Notes under the pieces: model-generated
Database searches by the model: none
The model's input: the letters and a program-made list of their open reading frames with translations, nothing else
Told to the model about the DNA's origin: nothing
Translations under genes and position numbers: made by a program
Source of the DNA: Scatophagus argus
Lineage: Eukaryota; Chordata; Actinopteri; Scatophagidae
Assembly: GCF_020382885.2 (NCBI RefSeq)
Contig: NC_058495.1
Location: forward strand, 7,061,627-7,125,626
Reading direction: 5' to 3'
DNA length: 64,000 nucleotides
In this document: in pieces, positions 49,601 through 61,047 of the stretch
How the letters are laid out: the number at the start of each line of letters is the position of its first letter
Numbering within the stretch: the first letter of the stretch is position 1

Positions 49601-52600
49601 GTCTGGTTGGCTAACGACTAATAATGAATGAAATAAAGCAAAGCCTTGCTGAAGCAGAGCTTCTTCAATCCCCAGTGATTCTGGGAGGTCTTCTTCATGA
49701 TGGGAACATTATGACCTCTTATGACTCCACTCTATTTCTATTTTGCATTATGACTGAACTGTCACGTTCAGCTGGGAAAGAAGTTCTTACTATAAATGTT
49801 TATTTAAGCTGTGCTGGGACTAACAGGTAAGACAAACCGTACCATATGTTGGCAACTGGCTTCAATTAGCTATGGCTGCTTTGTGCGTAAAAAGAATGGT
49901 TTATTAGCTATAAGCAACTTGGATTGCTATCACCTATTCCATGTTGGCCTAATATGTATTATGACCATCACTATTTCCATCTATCCATCCATTTTCTATA
50001 CCGCTTATCTTTCAGGGTCGCTGGGGGGCTGGAGCCTATCTCAGCTGACTACAAGCGACCAGTCAATCGCAGGGTCGACACACAAAGACACACACCCACA
50101 CACTCTCACACTTACACCTAGGGGCAATGTAGAGTAGCCAGTTAACCTAATGTGCATGTTTTTGGTGTTGTGTGAGGAAGCCGGAGTACCCGGAGAAAAC
50201 CCACGCAGGCACAGGGAGAACATGCAAACTCCACATAGAAGGGCCCACACCGGGATTCAAACCTGGAACCCTCTTGCTATGACAGTGCTAACCACTGCAC
50301 CACCGTGCCGACCAGACCATCCTTATTTACAAGTGAGAAAACCAGGACGACATTTAGAAGCAACCTGTGAGTCAGGCTCAGTCAGGATGGGCCTTGCAGA
50401 CAATGGTATGGGATCAGATCTTGGTGAAAACACGTGCAGGCACAGCTCCAACAAGATGTCTTTGTGCATTGTAATATCTTGAACTTTAACAACATAGACA
50501 TCAGGGAAATTATTCAAGAGAGGAAAGGCGTTTGGTGTTACATTGTGAGTAGTCTGAGAATATCTTACAGCATGTTGTGCTGCAGGTCTCTTTTACCTAA
50601 ATACTTGTGAACCTAAGAGAAGTAGAGAAGTACATGAACACATTTCGCAACTCCCAACACAGCCATATAAAAATGCATAACTATTACTACCAATGAGTTA
50701 CTCGTGTCATCTCAAGTCAGAAGAAACCTGCACTATCCCTTCAACTTCTGTTTTATTGTCAAACAGAATAAAAAGAGACTCAATCAATCATTTACAAGGC
50801 TGTGCTCTGAGAGTGCAGCTGCAGCAAAAATTTACACAGAACCTCTTGAAGAAAAACATTCCTGTGGTCCCAACCTGTGAAATCTATATCTGCGAACACG
50901 AACATGCCTCAAAACCTTCTTTTGTTGGACAAAAATGCGGAGCTGCTCCTCACAGCATGGACACAGTGGTATTAATTTAGAGACAACAGTGTGGAGTAAA
51001 CAGCTTCCTCTGGCTAAGGCTAGAAGAAGCTACAATAAAAAGCTATCTGACGCAACTAGCTGAGTCCACAAGCTCAATGCCAAATTTCTTTCTGCAAGAC
51101 AACTCAAAGTTTAGTTTGTTGTCGATTTAGAGGCAGATATTTAAGCTTCCACTATATACATATAATATAACACAGTCTATCCATTTAGACGGATAGACTG
51201 TGTTATATTATAAGACTATCATAAGATTATAAACTGTTTATATGTCTACATAAAGACAAAATTCTACTTTTAAATCACATATTGCATGTGTACTTTGCTC
51301 TATTTGACAGTGTCACACAATTTTCTGAAGCTCTGGATGTCTTGTTTTCCCTTTATATTCACCACCTCCCTATCTTTCAGTTTGACCAATCTATGACATA
51401 AACCAGAAGGTACCACAGAGAAAAGACGCAAGAGCTATGATACTGGTGAGCTGAACTTTAACTTGACAAATTTCCCACCTGTTGGTGCTTAGGAGACTGT
51501 TTTACGTTGTATAGGTTTCAGTTTAGCACGGCAAAGGCAAATGGCCCAGTGGTGTCGAACCCTTTGTGGTTTAGGCTGATAAAATGTCTGTACTGTAATA
51601 AATGCATCTCATCTAGTGCCCCTTCAAGCCCAACAGCCTAATCTGACAATTGGGTTCTGTAGGTTTTTGTTAAAAAAAAAAACAAAAAAAAACAAAAAAG
51701 AAAAAACAAGCTTTTTGTCTGATATAAAATCACTTACACTTCTTGTCCGCCCTGTGTTTCATTGTCTGTCTGAAAGAACCAGCTTAACCTATAAGCACTT
51801 TTCTCCCTGACCTGAAACAACCTTTAGAGTAATTACAAGTACGGTATATAGATCAAAGCAGCTAGGCTATACATCTTTCTCACCACCCAAACCAGTGAGT
51901 GCATTTCATCTATACAAGTGATGTTTGAAGAACAGTTTCACTTCACAAATTGATTTGACACTGAAAGCAAACTGGCCCCAAAACACAGTGTTCTGTGCAG
52001 GTGCAAATGACTCAAACAGCAACATTTTGCATAACGGTTATACTCGATACATTAATTTCATGTGGCACGATGTTATCATAAATTATTCCGAGAACTCCAG
52101 CTACACTGTCCAAGTGCAACTTATCTATGATATCATTTTGATAAGCAGCAAAGCTAGGAATGTGACTCAGCTTGTAAGTCTGATTCAACCTGAACTGACC
52201 AGGTAGTTGAGCTTATAAAGTGTCAACATTTGCTATCTAACAATATCTCTATTAAGCTGCTATCCACTTACATGGTTAAGCTAAAAGATGAGATGATGTT
52301 GACACAGGTATGTGCAAGAGTCTAGGTTCTCTTGTAAGCACAGGCCTTTGAGATTTATGAACAGGAGGATGAATCGACAGAAATGGCCGATGCAAGCCTG
52401 AGCCTGCAGTGCTAATTGGTGAACAGCAGCAACAGGAGGGAAAAAAAGCGAGACACAAACTAATCTATTTATGTAAAATGTCAAAACATCCCTGTTACCC
52501 CTCAGAACCTGACCAATCCAACATACACAAAGCCGGTTACCAAGAGACAGACTCAGTGTGGTCTGTGTAAACGGACGCTAGTCACACTGATGGCTGTGGA

Positions 52601-55600
52601 GAGAAGCACAGTAAGCTACATACAGCCTTGACAAGAGGAAAACTTTCCAGTCCCAAGGCCTAAGCTGAGGCACAGGCATGCCTCTATTTGTAGCACAGCA
52701 CTGGATGTAATTCTGGCCTTTATTTGACTTGTGAAGCTGCAGCATGCTGTGAAACAGAATTGACAGTTACGTGGCGGAAATGTGACTTAAGGGACAGACC
52801 ATGCCAAGTATGTGGGCAATACACAGAACACTGAACATGAACAATGTTGTTACATCACATCAGCATTTTGTTCAGTATCTATCCTCACTTCCTTACAGGT
52901 TCTGACAGAGAAATACCTGGTAGTTTCTGAGGAAAACAGTCAAAATGGGTCACGACAGATTACAAGGCCTGTCTGACTACTCATAATCTCATACACATCT
53001 AATTTGTTGTCCTAACACCATTCTACCCATGACACGGCTTAGCAGGGCGCAGCCTTGCACATGGAAAACAGGCTGACTGCTCCCATCTACAAAGTCTCTG
53101 CCAGCAGCAAAGCGATGATGATCAAACAAGAAGAAACTGGTCTAGAAGAGGAGGAGTTAGTTGGGCCATGGATATTAGCCAAAGAGGAACAAAAAAGAAA
53201 CTGCCTGCAGGTAGAAGAGAAATCCTACAGGTTGATTAAAATGTGTTAAGATGCTCTTACTGGAGGACAAAGGCGATTATGTTTGAAGACAGCAGCAGAG
53301 GCAGGTGAAATATAAGGCTCTGATAAGCTACATTAAGTAAAAGACCACGTGTTCATTTTTTTTTTCAGTTTTCCATCTGTAACTGTTCTTCCTGGCTGAC
53401 AGAAATGAATGACCTCATCTTTATGACTTGACTATTAAAGATAAAATACGTGAGATAACTAGAGTTGAAGAGATTTAGTAAATAAGGAAACAGGTTGACT
53501 GTGAGCAGACATAGTTGAAATAGTTGAAACTGTGGTTGAAGTGATAGCATGAAAGGAGTTGAAATTGCTTAACTGTGAGAGGTTCAAGTCTCATTTCAGT
53601 GCCAGTTTCAGTTTAGAGGCAAGCACTAAACATAACTGCAGTAAATTGAGTATGAACACTGGATGGTGTTGAAGTTTTCAAAGATGAAGATCTGAAACTT
53701 GAAAGTGTAGGAAGACAGACGGCAACTAAGGCTTTTTTTTGTTTCATGATCAATAACGCTGATGATTCTTTTCAAAATTAATGGCTCAATTAATATTCAT
53801 CTAGAAAGAAGTACTGACACTCATATATATTCCTATAGCTTGTTTGTTTTATTAAACCGAATGTCCAAAACAAAAAGATATTTTTAAATTTTATAATGTA
53901 CGGTACAAAAAAAGAAAAGGGGCTAGAACCAGTATTTGTCATTTTTGCTTGAAAAATGACTAAAACAGTTAAGCGCTTATCGAAATTGTTGCAGTACAAG
54001 CACTGACAGTAAAAATATTATTTGAAGAGATGAAAGCAGCTGAAATACAAAAGGTACAAGTGACTGAAATTTCAGTGGAACGACTGAAGGCAGTTCAAGT
54101 GTATACACTGTATGCACTTGAAATTTCATTTAATATCTGAAAATAGTTTAACTGTCAGGCCACAGTGAGTGTGATTAACAGTGCACTAAAACACACAATA
54201 GCAGAGTTGTGATGTGAGAGGAGCTGCTTCAGGCGCCTGTGGTTTCAGAAATAAAAGGCCCATCGGTTTTGACCTAAGACGCTAACTCACAGTTGAAGTG
54301 CTTGTACGGCTTAAATCAGCATTCAAAGCTCCTCAGTAAATCAGTAAAAAATATTAACAACAGATCACAGAATCTGTTTGTGGTAAAATGTGTCTGGGAG
54401 AATGCTTCCATAAAAACTCAGCCTCATCAGTGTGTGACTGTTCCACACCTGACAGTCTTACTGCAGGTGTTTGAGCACAATGTGCGTCTGCTTTGTGTTG
54501 TATGAAGACAAGGAGGCACTCAATCTGCGGTGTGATAAGCGAATGAACCAGTCAGTCAGTCGACCAGAGTGTCGGGCTGAGTAAAATTCTTCGATAACAT
54601 CACTATGGATGAGTCTCTCTTCAGGTGCCTCGGCACTGAGTGCATTTTATTGAATGACTCAGCAACTCTCCTCAGACACCTCCAATATCTGACTGTTCCT
54701 TGGTTACAGCCTGTTAATCATGTCTTAAGAGACAAAGGCTGAAGTTGTGTCTGGAGCGAGCTCTGTCTGTGTCAAGTCTCGAGACCGTGCCTGGGTGACC
54801 AAAAGCCACCTCCTGCTACCACCCAATTCAGATTTACAGGAATATTTAACATTACCTAGGGTCAATTTCTCCTATCCACAAAAGATGCTGTTTTACCTTG
54901 AAATTTGGCCCGATGTCTCTCTGACTTTTCACTCTGTATTATTTTTTTCTGTTGCTAACCAATCAGGACGTGTTAATGCTAATGTAAACCATTTGCCCCT
55001 ACATTTATAAGACTTGCAACCTCACACAGCGACACGGCAGTATCCTTTTGATAAGAGGATTTGAGATTTTCACGCTGAGCATGATGTCACAAGAAAATGG
55101 CTGGGGGAATATGGTCTACTGCTACAAGTCAAAATTACATTATCTACATTTTGGTTTAGAATTCTAACTAGTCAAATGGCAATACCTACAATTGCTATTC
55201 CTGCTGTTTACATGCTAACAGAGCTTGCCATAAGTTCAGCACATTACAAACTAACAGAGATAGCTCAGCATATACAGTGTGACAACATGTCCTGACTTCT
55301 GGCTAATGTCTGTTGTCTCAGAGTATTGTCATATAGGACTAACTGAAATTGTATCCTTTTCTTTGTTTTATCCCATCTCATATTGCCACTGAGATACACA
55401 ACAACTACATCATACTACCTCCCATATTTCTCCATACTGCAACCCTACATCTCAAACAGGTTGCCTGTATGGTTTTTCTAACCTAGATGAAAGCATACCC
55501 TCCTCTGTGTGACAAAATGCTTCCTGCAAAATATGGCAGCTACAGTAGTCGGAAAATGGCAATATGAGGCACTGAATTTGATGAATTTACTGATTAAGGC

Positions 55601-58600
55601 AAAAATTAGCAAGCTAGCATGTTTTCTCCTAATTGTAGAATGAAAATAGTTCAAACTAACGTTAACTTATTGGCAGGGCAGCACCTTAAGGGGCATAATA
55701 GGAATGTAGTTTCCTAACTGTGGAATGCAGTCAGTTTAAAGAACCTTAATAATGTTAACATACTGCAAACACTCTCTGTAACAAAAGATCGCTAGAGGTA
55801 CAGATTTCCAGATCTCACAATAGTGTGTTGCTGAGGCGCTGATTTTTCTCCTGATTTTATGGTCTGAAAAATGCTATTTTGTCAGAATGTCTGGAGGTTG
55901 CGTGGCTTGCGAAAAATTGGTCCAATATTTACTTTGGTGATTAGCAGAGAGAAAAAATCTGTCAGAATTAGTGCTCACATTTACACTCCCATTGGAATTA
56001 ACAGACTCAGGACCTTCAGAATAGCTGGTCTCCTAAAAGGGCAGCGCAGTTGAAATGACAGCTCAGTGAGTTACCTCATTTCTCAGTGGGACTCTCTTAA
56101 AACTTGGTATCTCACCTGGATGGGTGTGGTTTTGTGGAATGTAGCAGTGTATCCTTTGCACACATTTATAACAAGAGCTGGATACCAAAGGGAAAAATTG
56201 CTCTTAATTAAGTCCAATGAGAATTTGCTTGCATGGCACAAAAGGTTTTTTATCTTAAGGGTTTACTTTGTGGTTATGTAGCCCATTAAATATTTGCAGT
56301 ATTGTTTCTCCTGATGGCCACTCCCAGGCCCATGGCCTTGACATTGTTGTGAGATTTTTAAAATTACTTTTCTTGCCTTGGGAAACCTTATGAACTGAAA
56401 AATTCATAATAGAAAGAGCCATAATCAACCTTGTTTGTAGTTCAAGATGTCCCTGTTTTTACAGATGTCTCTTTCATAATTTTGGTCTATTGGGAAAATG
56501 CTTTTGGGCTGCAAATTTTCTACTGCAATACTGCGAGTGACTACAGGGCAAAATGGGAAGCAAAGCTGAGGAAACATTCAGATACACATGCGGCAAGGTC
56601 CATGGTGGTTTCAAGCCATGCTATGAGTGCACGTTATTTTCCCTTTATAATTTTATTTTGTTTCACACTTAAATTCTCAGAGGTAATTCTCCAGTATTAC
56701 GCAAAAGTATTAAAAATAGAATTGAAATGACAGCCGATTTAACTCAACATTGTAAGAGATTGGTGTCATTGGGCCGTGTTTGGGACTCTCACAGAGATAT
56801 GAAACAACGCTTCTCCTAATGCATCCTCATGGATTTCTATCTCTAGTGTTACACAGAGTTCATTTTTAACTCCGGAAAGAGCTATTTTAACACTGGATCC
56901 GAGTTGTATGTAGTAGTAGTAACACTTAACTCTGCAAACAGTTTGGACAAAATAAACACCAGCACAGTGTTAGAACTGACTCTCTCAGAGTTGATTTAAC
57001 ACTATAAAATTTGCTTTGTTTGCACGGAAAGTGCTAGTGCTAGATTGTCTGCCCTCTAACACCATTTAGGCGCTTATGGGAGAAGTCTGCCTTTGGAAGA
57101 CAGGTGACAGTGTATAGAGCATTGACTGTGCCTAAAGATGGATCACACGAGAGCTCCCCAAATGTGAAGCCAAAACATCTTGATGGCTCTTGGTGGCTGA
57201 CTCCAAGGTCAGGTCATATCCCTCCATCTCCATACTAGCAGAGGGGACAAAGACATACAGTAGATTTCTGTCATTTTAGGTAGGTCTTATGACACTGATC
57301 TATGTTAAAGTATTTATTTTTCTGAAAAGTCTGGTTTAAATTAGTTATTTGATTTTATCAGGGGTTGTGAAATATGACTGATAGCTGAGCACTGCTCACA
57401 ATTACTTAATGTGAGCATAACATAACAGACTCTGGCTCCAAATGATGTCACTGGCACAAGATAGCAGCTCTTGTGTCTGGGATACAGTATTTTGGCTTCA
57501 CTTTTGTATAGTGGGAGGAGGTGGAGATGTATTATCAAACTACATGTTTTGCTGAATGAATAGATTAAACGCATAACTTTCATCCAATTCAGGGATCATA
57601 TCCTATGTGGCGCTTTGTTGACTTTTCAGACTTAACTGATTAACTGATCAGTTTTTATTCCCTTTTTTTTTGGCAACATAACTACTTGGTCAGACTTAAG
57701 ATCATGTTTGGCTTAAAAAAATAAGTCATGTTGATTTTTGGTTCAGCACAAGACACAAACAGCGACAATCACAAAAATAGAAAATCATTTCTGACTGAAG
57801 CTACAACTGACTGTGATGTCTCCTATATGTTCAGTCATGGAGTTAAAGAGTGCTAGTTTATTCAAAAAATGATGAGAGGACGAGAACGCGCATCAGGCAT
57901 ACAACACGGTCTGACGCAGAACGCAAGGCGCCGCCCCGGCTCAAATACCAAGTCAGGGAGTCCCGTTTCGGAACAGTCTCTGCTTACTGGCATGACAGCA
58001 ACTGAGGGGACGTAATGGCAACGCAGCAACCGCGGCTTTCATCATACGGAAGTAGTCGTGGTGTCATCTGAAGTAGGTTGGAAAAACGACAGACGCGAAC
58101 TGGCTTCCAGACTGTCCAAACAAAAGCTATATATTACTTAATATAATACTATAATACTTAATAAAGCGGCGAGAGTATGAAAAGCATGAAGTCACGAATC
58201 CAATAAAAATAATGCTGTTCTAATTATAATATATAGCAATATTCTAAACGAGTTTGAGTTTAGTGCCATGTGTGTAGTCTGCCGTGATGTACACTATCGG
58301 AACCATGACAGGTTTATCAGTACTATGAAACAGGCAACATGCAAATATTACAGAAATGGAACACTTCCCTCATCACTGCCTGAACACAATAGCTACTTTG
58401 CTGAAACTCTGCGTGCTATTGTTATCAGTGATACCGCTGTATCAGGCCACTGAGTAACTTTATGAACTTCTAGTCAACAAATGAGTGAAAGTGATTTTCT
58501 TGCTGCTACTGCCTCCCAACAAGAGTCTTGGTTTATGCAAAACAAAGTTATTTAAAAGAGGTTTTGTGGAATTTCCCCTCACTCACATGAAACATCCGAC

Positions 58601-58792
58601 ATGAGCGGCAAGTACAAACCTTTCGAAGAGTATCCTGACGGCGAAAATACCCAAAGCCAGCGGTAAAGCAGTAAGCAAGTGTCCAGCTTTGGGGTACTCC
58701 ACCCCGGGAGCTGGGTCTGCCAGATCCGCCCAGGTTACGTTGTGTGGTAGCCAAAACCTCTCGTTCCAAAACCAGGCTGAAAGAGCAGCCAT
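37614..58792 (-). CDS. cers5: ceramide synthase 5, complete
   Basis: ER multi-pass enzyme that N-acylates sphingoid bases with medium/long acyl-CoA (C16 preference in the CERS5/6 group). Ten coding exons (minus): 58792-58620, 48409-48304, 46855-46725, 46400-46343, 46208-46158, 45135-45043, 42330-42202, 41518-41412, 40467-40311, 37775-37614; all in phase, 388 aa (human CERS5 392). Visible: sequon NVT (18-20), remnant homeobox ending [11 protein letters not shown] (117-127), TLC domain with Lag1 motif [13 protein letters not shown] (H212, H213) and [10 protein letters not shown] (H239, D240, D243), and an acidic phospho-site tail [12 protein letters not shown]. The N-terminus ([18 protein letters not shown]) and tail look like CERS6, but the homeobox and the cox14 neighbour indicate cers5. 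The segment [17 protein letters not shown] (exon 2) is divergent. Donors of introns 1 and 2 are weak (GTTTGT, GTTTGG). Confidence 0.93.
37776..40310 (-). other. cers5: cers5 intron 9
   Basis: 2.5 kb intron before the last exon. A hAT-like fragment may start at about 38140 (TGGTCCCCAGCCTGGGGTTA), a purine-rich tract occupies about 39230-39440, and a family A repeat copy ends it (40030-40262). Confidence 0.5.
40030..40262 (+). repeat. hAT-like fish repeat, family A copy
   Basis: Contains AAAGCAGCACATCCTCACAT, TTGAGAGGCTGGAACTAGTG and ends ATTATTTCAGCTCTA, the right end of the family whose other end (TAGGGCTGTAAC) is seen at 15950. A (GA)n tract of about 14 nt at 40198-40211 interrupts it. Confidence 0.55.
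42331..45042 (-). other. cers5: cers5 intron 6
   Basis: 2.7 kb with a short (CA)n at 44345-44361 and a possible diverged tandem duplication at about 43560-43770 (CTCCATACAAATTAAGGCTGG versus TTCATACAAAGTTAAGCCAG). No exon or RNA gene seen. Confidence 0.45.
47240..47745 (+). repeat. teleost LINE-tail-like repeat with CT microsatellite
   Basis: Contains a CT-rich run (47468-47506), then CAACCCAACCGGTCAAGGCA, TTCTGCCTTCTAAAAGGCAG, TTTTTCCTCGCCACTGTCAC and a terminal AATAAACTGAATTGAA. This is the well-known fish repeat ending in ATTGAATTGAA, probably a retrotransposon 3' tail. It lies in cers5 intron 2 (46856-48303). Confidence 0.6.
49970..50314 (-). mobile_element. tRNA-type SINE, full-length copy 1
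   Basis: On the minus strand it starts with a tRNA-like head: CGGCACGGTGGTGCAGTGG (A box region) and GGTTTGAATCC (B box, about 50259-50249), and ends at the low-coordinate side with ATGGATGGATAGA. It is flanked by GACCATC copies (49963-49969 and 50315-50321; 12 of 14 bases match when extended), consistent with a target-site duplication. The same family is at 61328-61639. Confidence 0.75.
51161..51212. repeat. perfect 22 bp inverted repeat with 8 nt loop
   Basis: The arm 51161-51182 (TATAATATAACACAGTCTAT then CC) is the exact reverse complement of 51191-51212; the spacer is ATTTAGAC. It would fold into a perfect hairpin. No known element is recognised around it. Confidence 0.9.
51669..51708 (+). 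repeat. A-rich low-complexity tract
   Basis: Runs of 7-11 A broken by single C or G; resembles a decayed retroposon tail, but no body was recognised. Confidence 0.6.
53740..54000 (+). repeat. hAT-like fish repeat, family A copy
   Basis: Right part GGGGCTAGAACCAGTATTTG, CATTTTTGCTTGAAAAATGA and GCGCTTATCGAAATTGTTGC matches the internal right half of family A as seen at 40030-40262 and as I recall it from fish genomes. Confidence 0.5.
56840..57020 (+). repeat. ACACT/GAGTT-rich fish repeat
   Basis: Alternating GTGTTA, ACAGAGTT, TTTAACTCC, TTAACACT and GAGTTGATTTAACACT words in both orientations, typical of abundant fish MITE-like satellites that alternate ACTCT and GTGTTA. Nearby similar phrases TTGAAATGACAGC at 56050 and 56722 hint that 55.9-57.0 kb is one older composite element. 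Confidence 0.45.
57880..58100. promoter_or_regulatory. CpG-rich patch in cers5 intron 1
   Basis: A local GC and CpG peak (GAACGCGCATCAGG, AAGGCGCCGCCCCGGC, CAACCGCGGC) 0.7 kb inside cers5, surrounded by AT-rich DNA. It could be an alternative or antisense promoter or an enhancer. No coding exon was found in it. Confidence 0.35.
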
Positions 58793-59320
58793 GTTGCAGA
58801 GCGTTGCTGTCCCCGGACGATGAGTTAGTTAGTTAGTTTCTTATCCGAATGAAAAGATGTGTGAAACTTGTTGAACGTCTCTCCTGACCCGGGATGGCTT
58901 GTAAGATTACTCGCCACACTCAACTTTAACGTAAAACTGTGAAGAAAATTAGAATAGAAACGAGACTTCCGAGTAAGATTTTCAAAATAACAAAGTCTCA
59001 GCGGTCAGCGTTCGATTTAAGTGACGTTGTGAAGCAAATTTGCTTGGGCATCTATATAGATTTCAAAATTTTGTCTTTTGTAGTTTAGTATAGTAACTGA
59101 CAGGCCGCGAAAGACTTGTTTTTTTGTCTCACAAGAAAAAGACTTGGACTTTTCCGGAGGACCGGTTTTACATTTTAATTTTGAAGGTAAAAGTAGCTTC
59201 CTGTATTTTAAGGCCGTCACCAGCTAGCTTGACAAATCTTGGCTGTCGCCCTGAGATGAGGAAGTGAGACACATCCCTCCTCCCTCACTCCTCACCGGGG
59301 ATGGGTGCCATCCATCCTTT
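58793..59320 (-). promoter_or_regulatory. cers5: cers5 5'UTR and promoter region
   Basis: CpG-enriched sequence upstream of the cers5 ATG (58792), without a clear TATA box, with TTAGTTAGTTAG at 58825-58836. Transcription start not determinable from sequence. Confidence 0.5.
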
Positions 59321-60550
59321 CTGTTTTTCTGTTAGCACCAGACTGTAGTAAGATATATAGATACATTTGAAATACTGTAACTTATGATACAGAGGGAGAT
59401 TTTCCAGTTTACAGAGAGTAATGGGATATATAGGTTATCTTTACGGTCTTATCAAAGGTAGAAAAGGCTAAGGGGTATCATAGACTTGTGATTGATGTGA
59501 TGACACACCCAAGTGGTCAATGGATGTATTGCAGCTCTATGTAAAGGAATAGTATGTAGCATTTTAGTTTCACAAGTACAGGATATTTTATTTCTGTAAG
59601 GGCTCATACAAACATTGTGCGTCCAGTGAAAGTCATCATAAATGTTTCTAATCGTTCATTTAAAATATAAAAACTTTGAAATCAAGCTCAATGAGGCTGA
59701 AATATGTTATTCACATTGGTGTAGTATTTCAAAATTATTTTGTGTTGTTCAGCAGGGATGAAGCAGCTGCACTGCTGTCTGCTGTCTAATTATAGATGGA
59801 CATTTGCCCCTTTGGAGTGTGTTATTATTAGAAATCTCATAGGGCTGTTGACTCAATAACTATGTTAGGGATTTCAGCAAGGGATTCAAATTAACAAGTG
59901 CCAAATTATGTAACTTTGTGGTCTATGACATAACTGAGAAACAAAGCTAATAAAGATAATACAAAAAATAAATAAGTAGACATGTATGTGCAATCAAACA
60001 GCACACATGGAGAGGGTACTTACCGGTTCTTGAGACTTTGTGCTCCTCATTTTTCATGGCCCCTTTTGTTGAAACTCTTATTCGCAGTGACCAAGCATTG
60101 ATGGGGTGCATGAGCATATGGTGATGGCCAGATGGCTGTTAATGAATGCAGACTGGTTTCTTGCATTTTAGATCACATTTCGAGAGATGTTTGTGAGTGA
60201 ATGAACAGAATACTAAAGGCCTGTTAATCAAGGGGGTTGATAAACACAAAAGAGAGTTTGTTTGATTATGAGGGAATTCATAATGAATTAATTAACATCA
60301 GTAGTCCATACTGAACAACACAGCCATCGCCTATGAGAACTGAAGCAGGATGTGCACTTAGAGAAAGGTTGTAGTAGACACTCTAGAAAATGGTAAAGGT
60401 GAAGAGTTTAGAGTGGCAGCCTGACTGAGCTTAGGTCAGATTACAGTGAGGCTGGAGGGTGTATATGAATGTATCCTTCAGGCAGACACCAGCAGGTTAA
60501 AAAGAAAACATTTAACTTGAACACAGGCACAAGGTGAACAAGTTCAATAA
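59321..60550. other. intergenic region between cers5 promoter and gpd1 3' end
   Basis: About 1.2 kb of AT-rich sequence. I see no gene, RNA or recognisable repeat in it. Confidence 0.5.
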
Positions 60551-60556
60551 TTTATT
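60551..60556 (-). terminator. gpd1: candidate gpd1 polyadenylation signal AATAAA
   Basis: AATAAA on the minus strand about 490 nt after the gpd1 stop codon. It would define a 0.5 kb 3'UTR. No transcript evidence. Confidence 0.45.
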
Positions 60557-61047
60557 CCAAAATAAATCATGTTAGGTAAGTGGCTACCTCTTCAGAAGGT
60601 CAGAAGAAAAACAGTTCAGTGGGAGTGGTTACAGTTGTGAGCTCAGCGCTTTGTTAAACACTGGAAAACTTACTTGTCAGTAGAGAGACGAGTTAAGGCA
60701 CTTTTAACTGAGAAATGATGCAACGGTTTATGTTTTGTATAAGGCAGAGTGATCCAAACGTCTGTCTTTTTAAGACTTGGTAAATTTACGCGACAGGTTG
60801 TGACATGTATTTTTGTAATCAGGAGAAGCACGAGTTACGCTTTTGCCAGTGACAGGTCAACACAGCAGCTCACGTAAAGAAGCAACTCTGCTCCATTTTT
60901 TTGCTTTTCTGTTCGAGTATTCATGTAGCCAATGTAGTCAAGATTTGGCAGAGTCCTCACCTAACCCCCCTGTCCCATAATCACCTGGGTTATACAGTAA
61001 TTCTAATGTTAAAGTCCTTTCACAGTTTCTTCCCCTTCATCAGTCCT

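Larger units (their letters stand above)
48410..58619 (-). other. cers5: cers5 intron 1 (10.2 kb)
   Basis: The largest intron of the window, rich in repeats: a SINE (49970-50314), a perfect palindrome (51161-51212), an A-rich tract (51669-51708), family A repeat (53740-54000), an ACACT/GAGTT-rich repeat (56840-57020) and a CpG-rich patch (57880-58100). The 151-codon plus-strand frame at 48603-49058 matches no family I know and is judged random. Confidence 0.6.
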
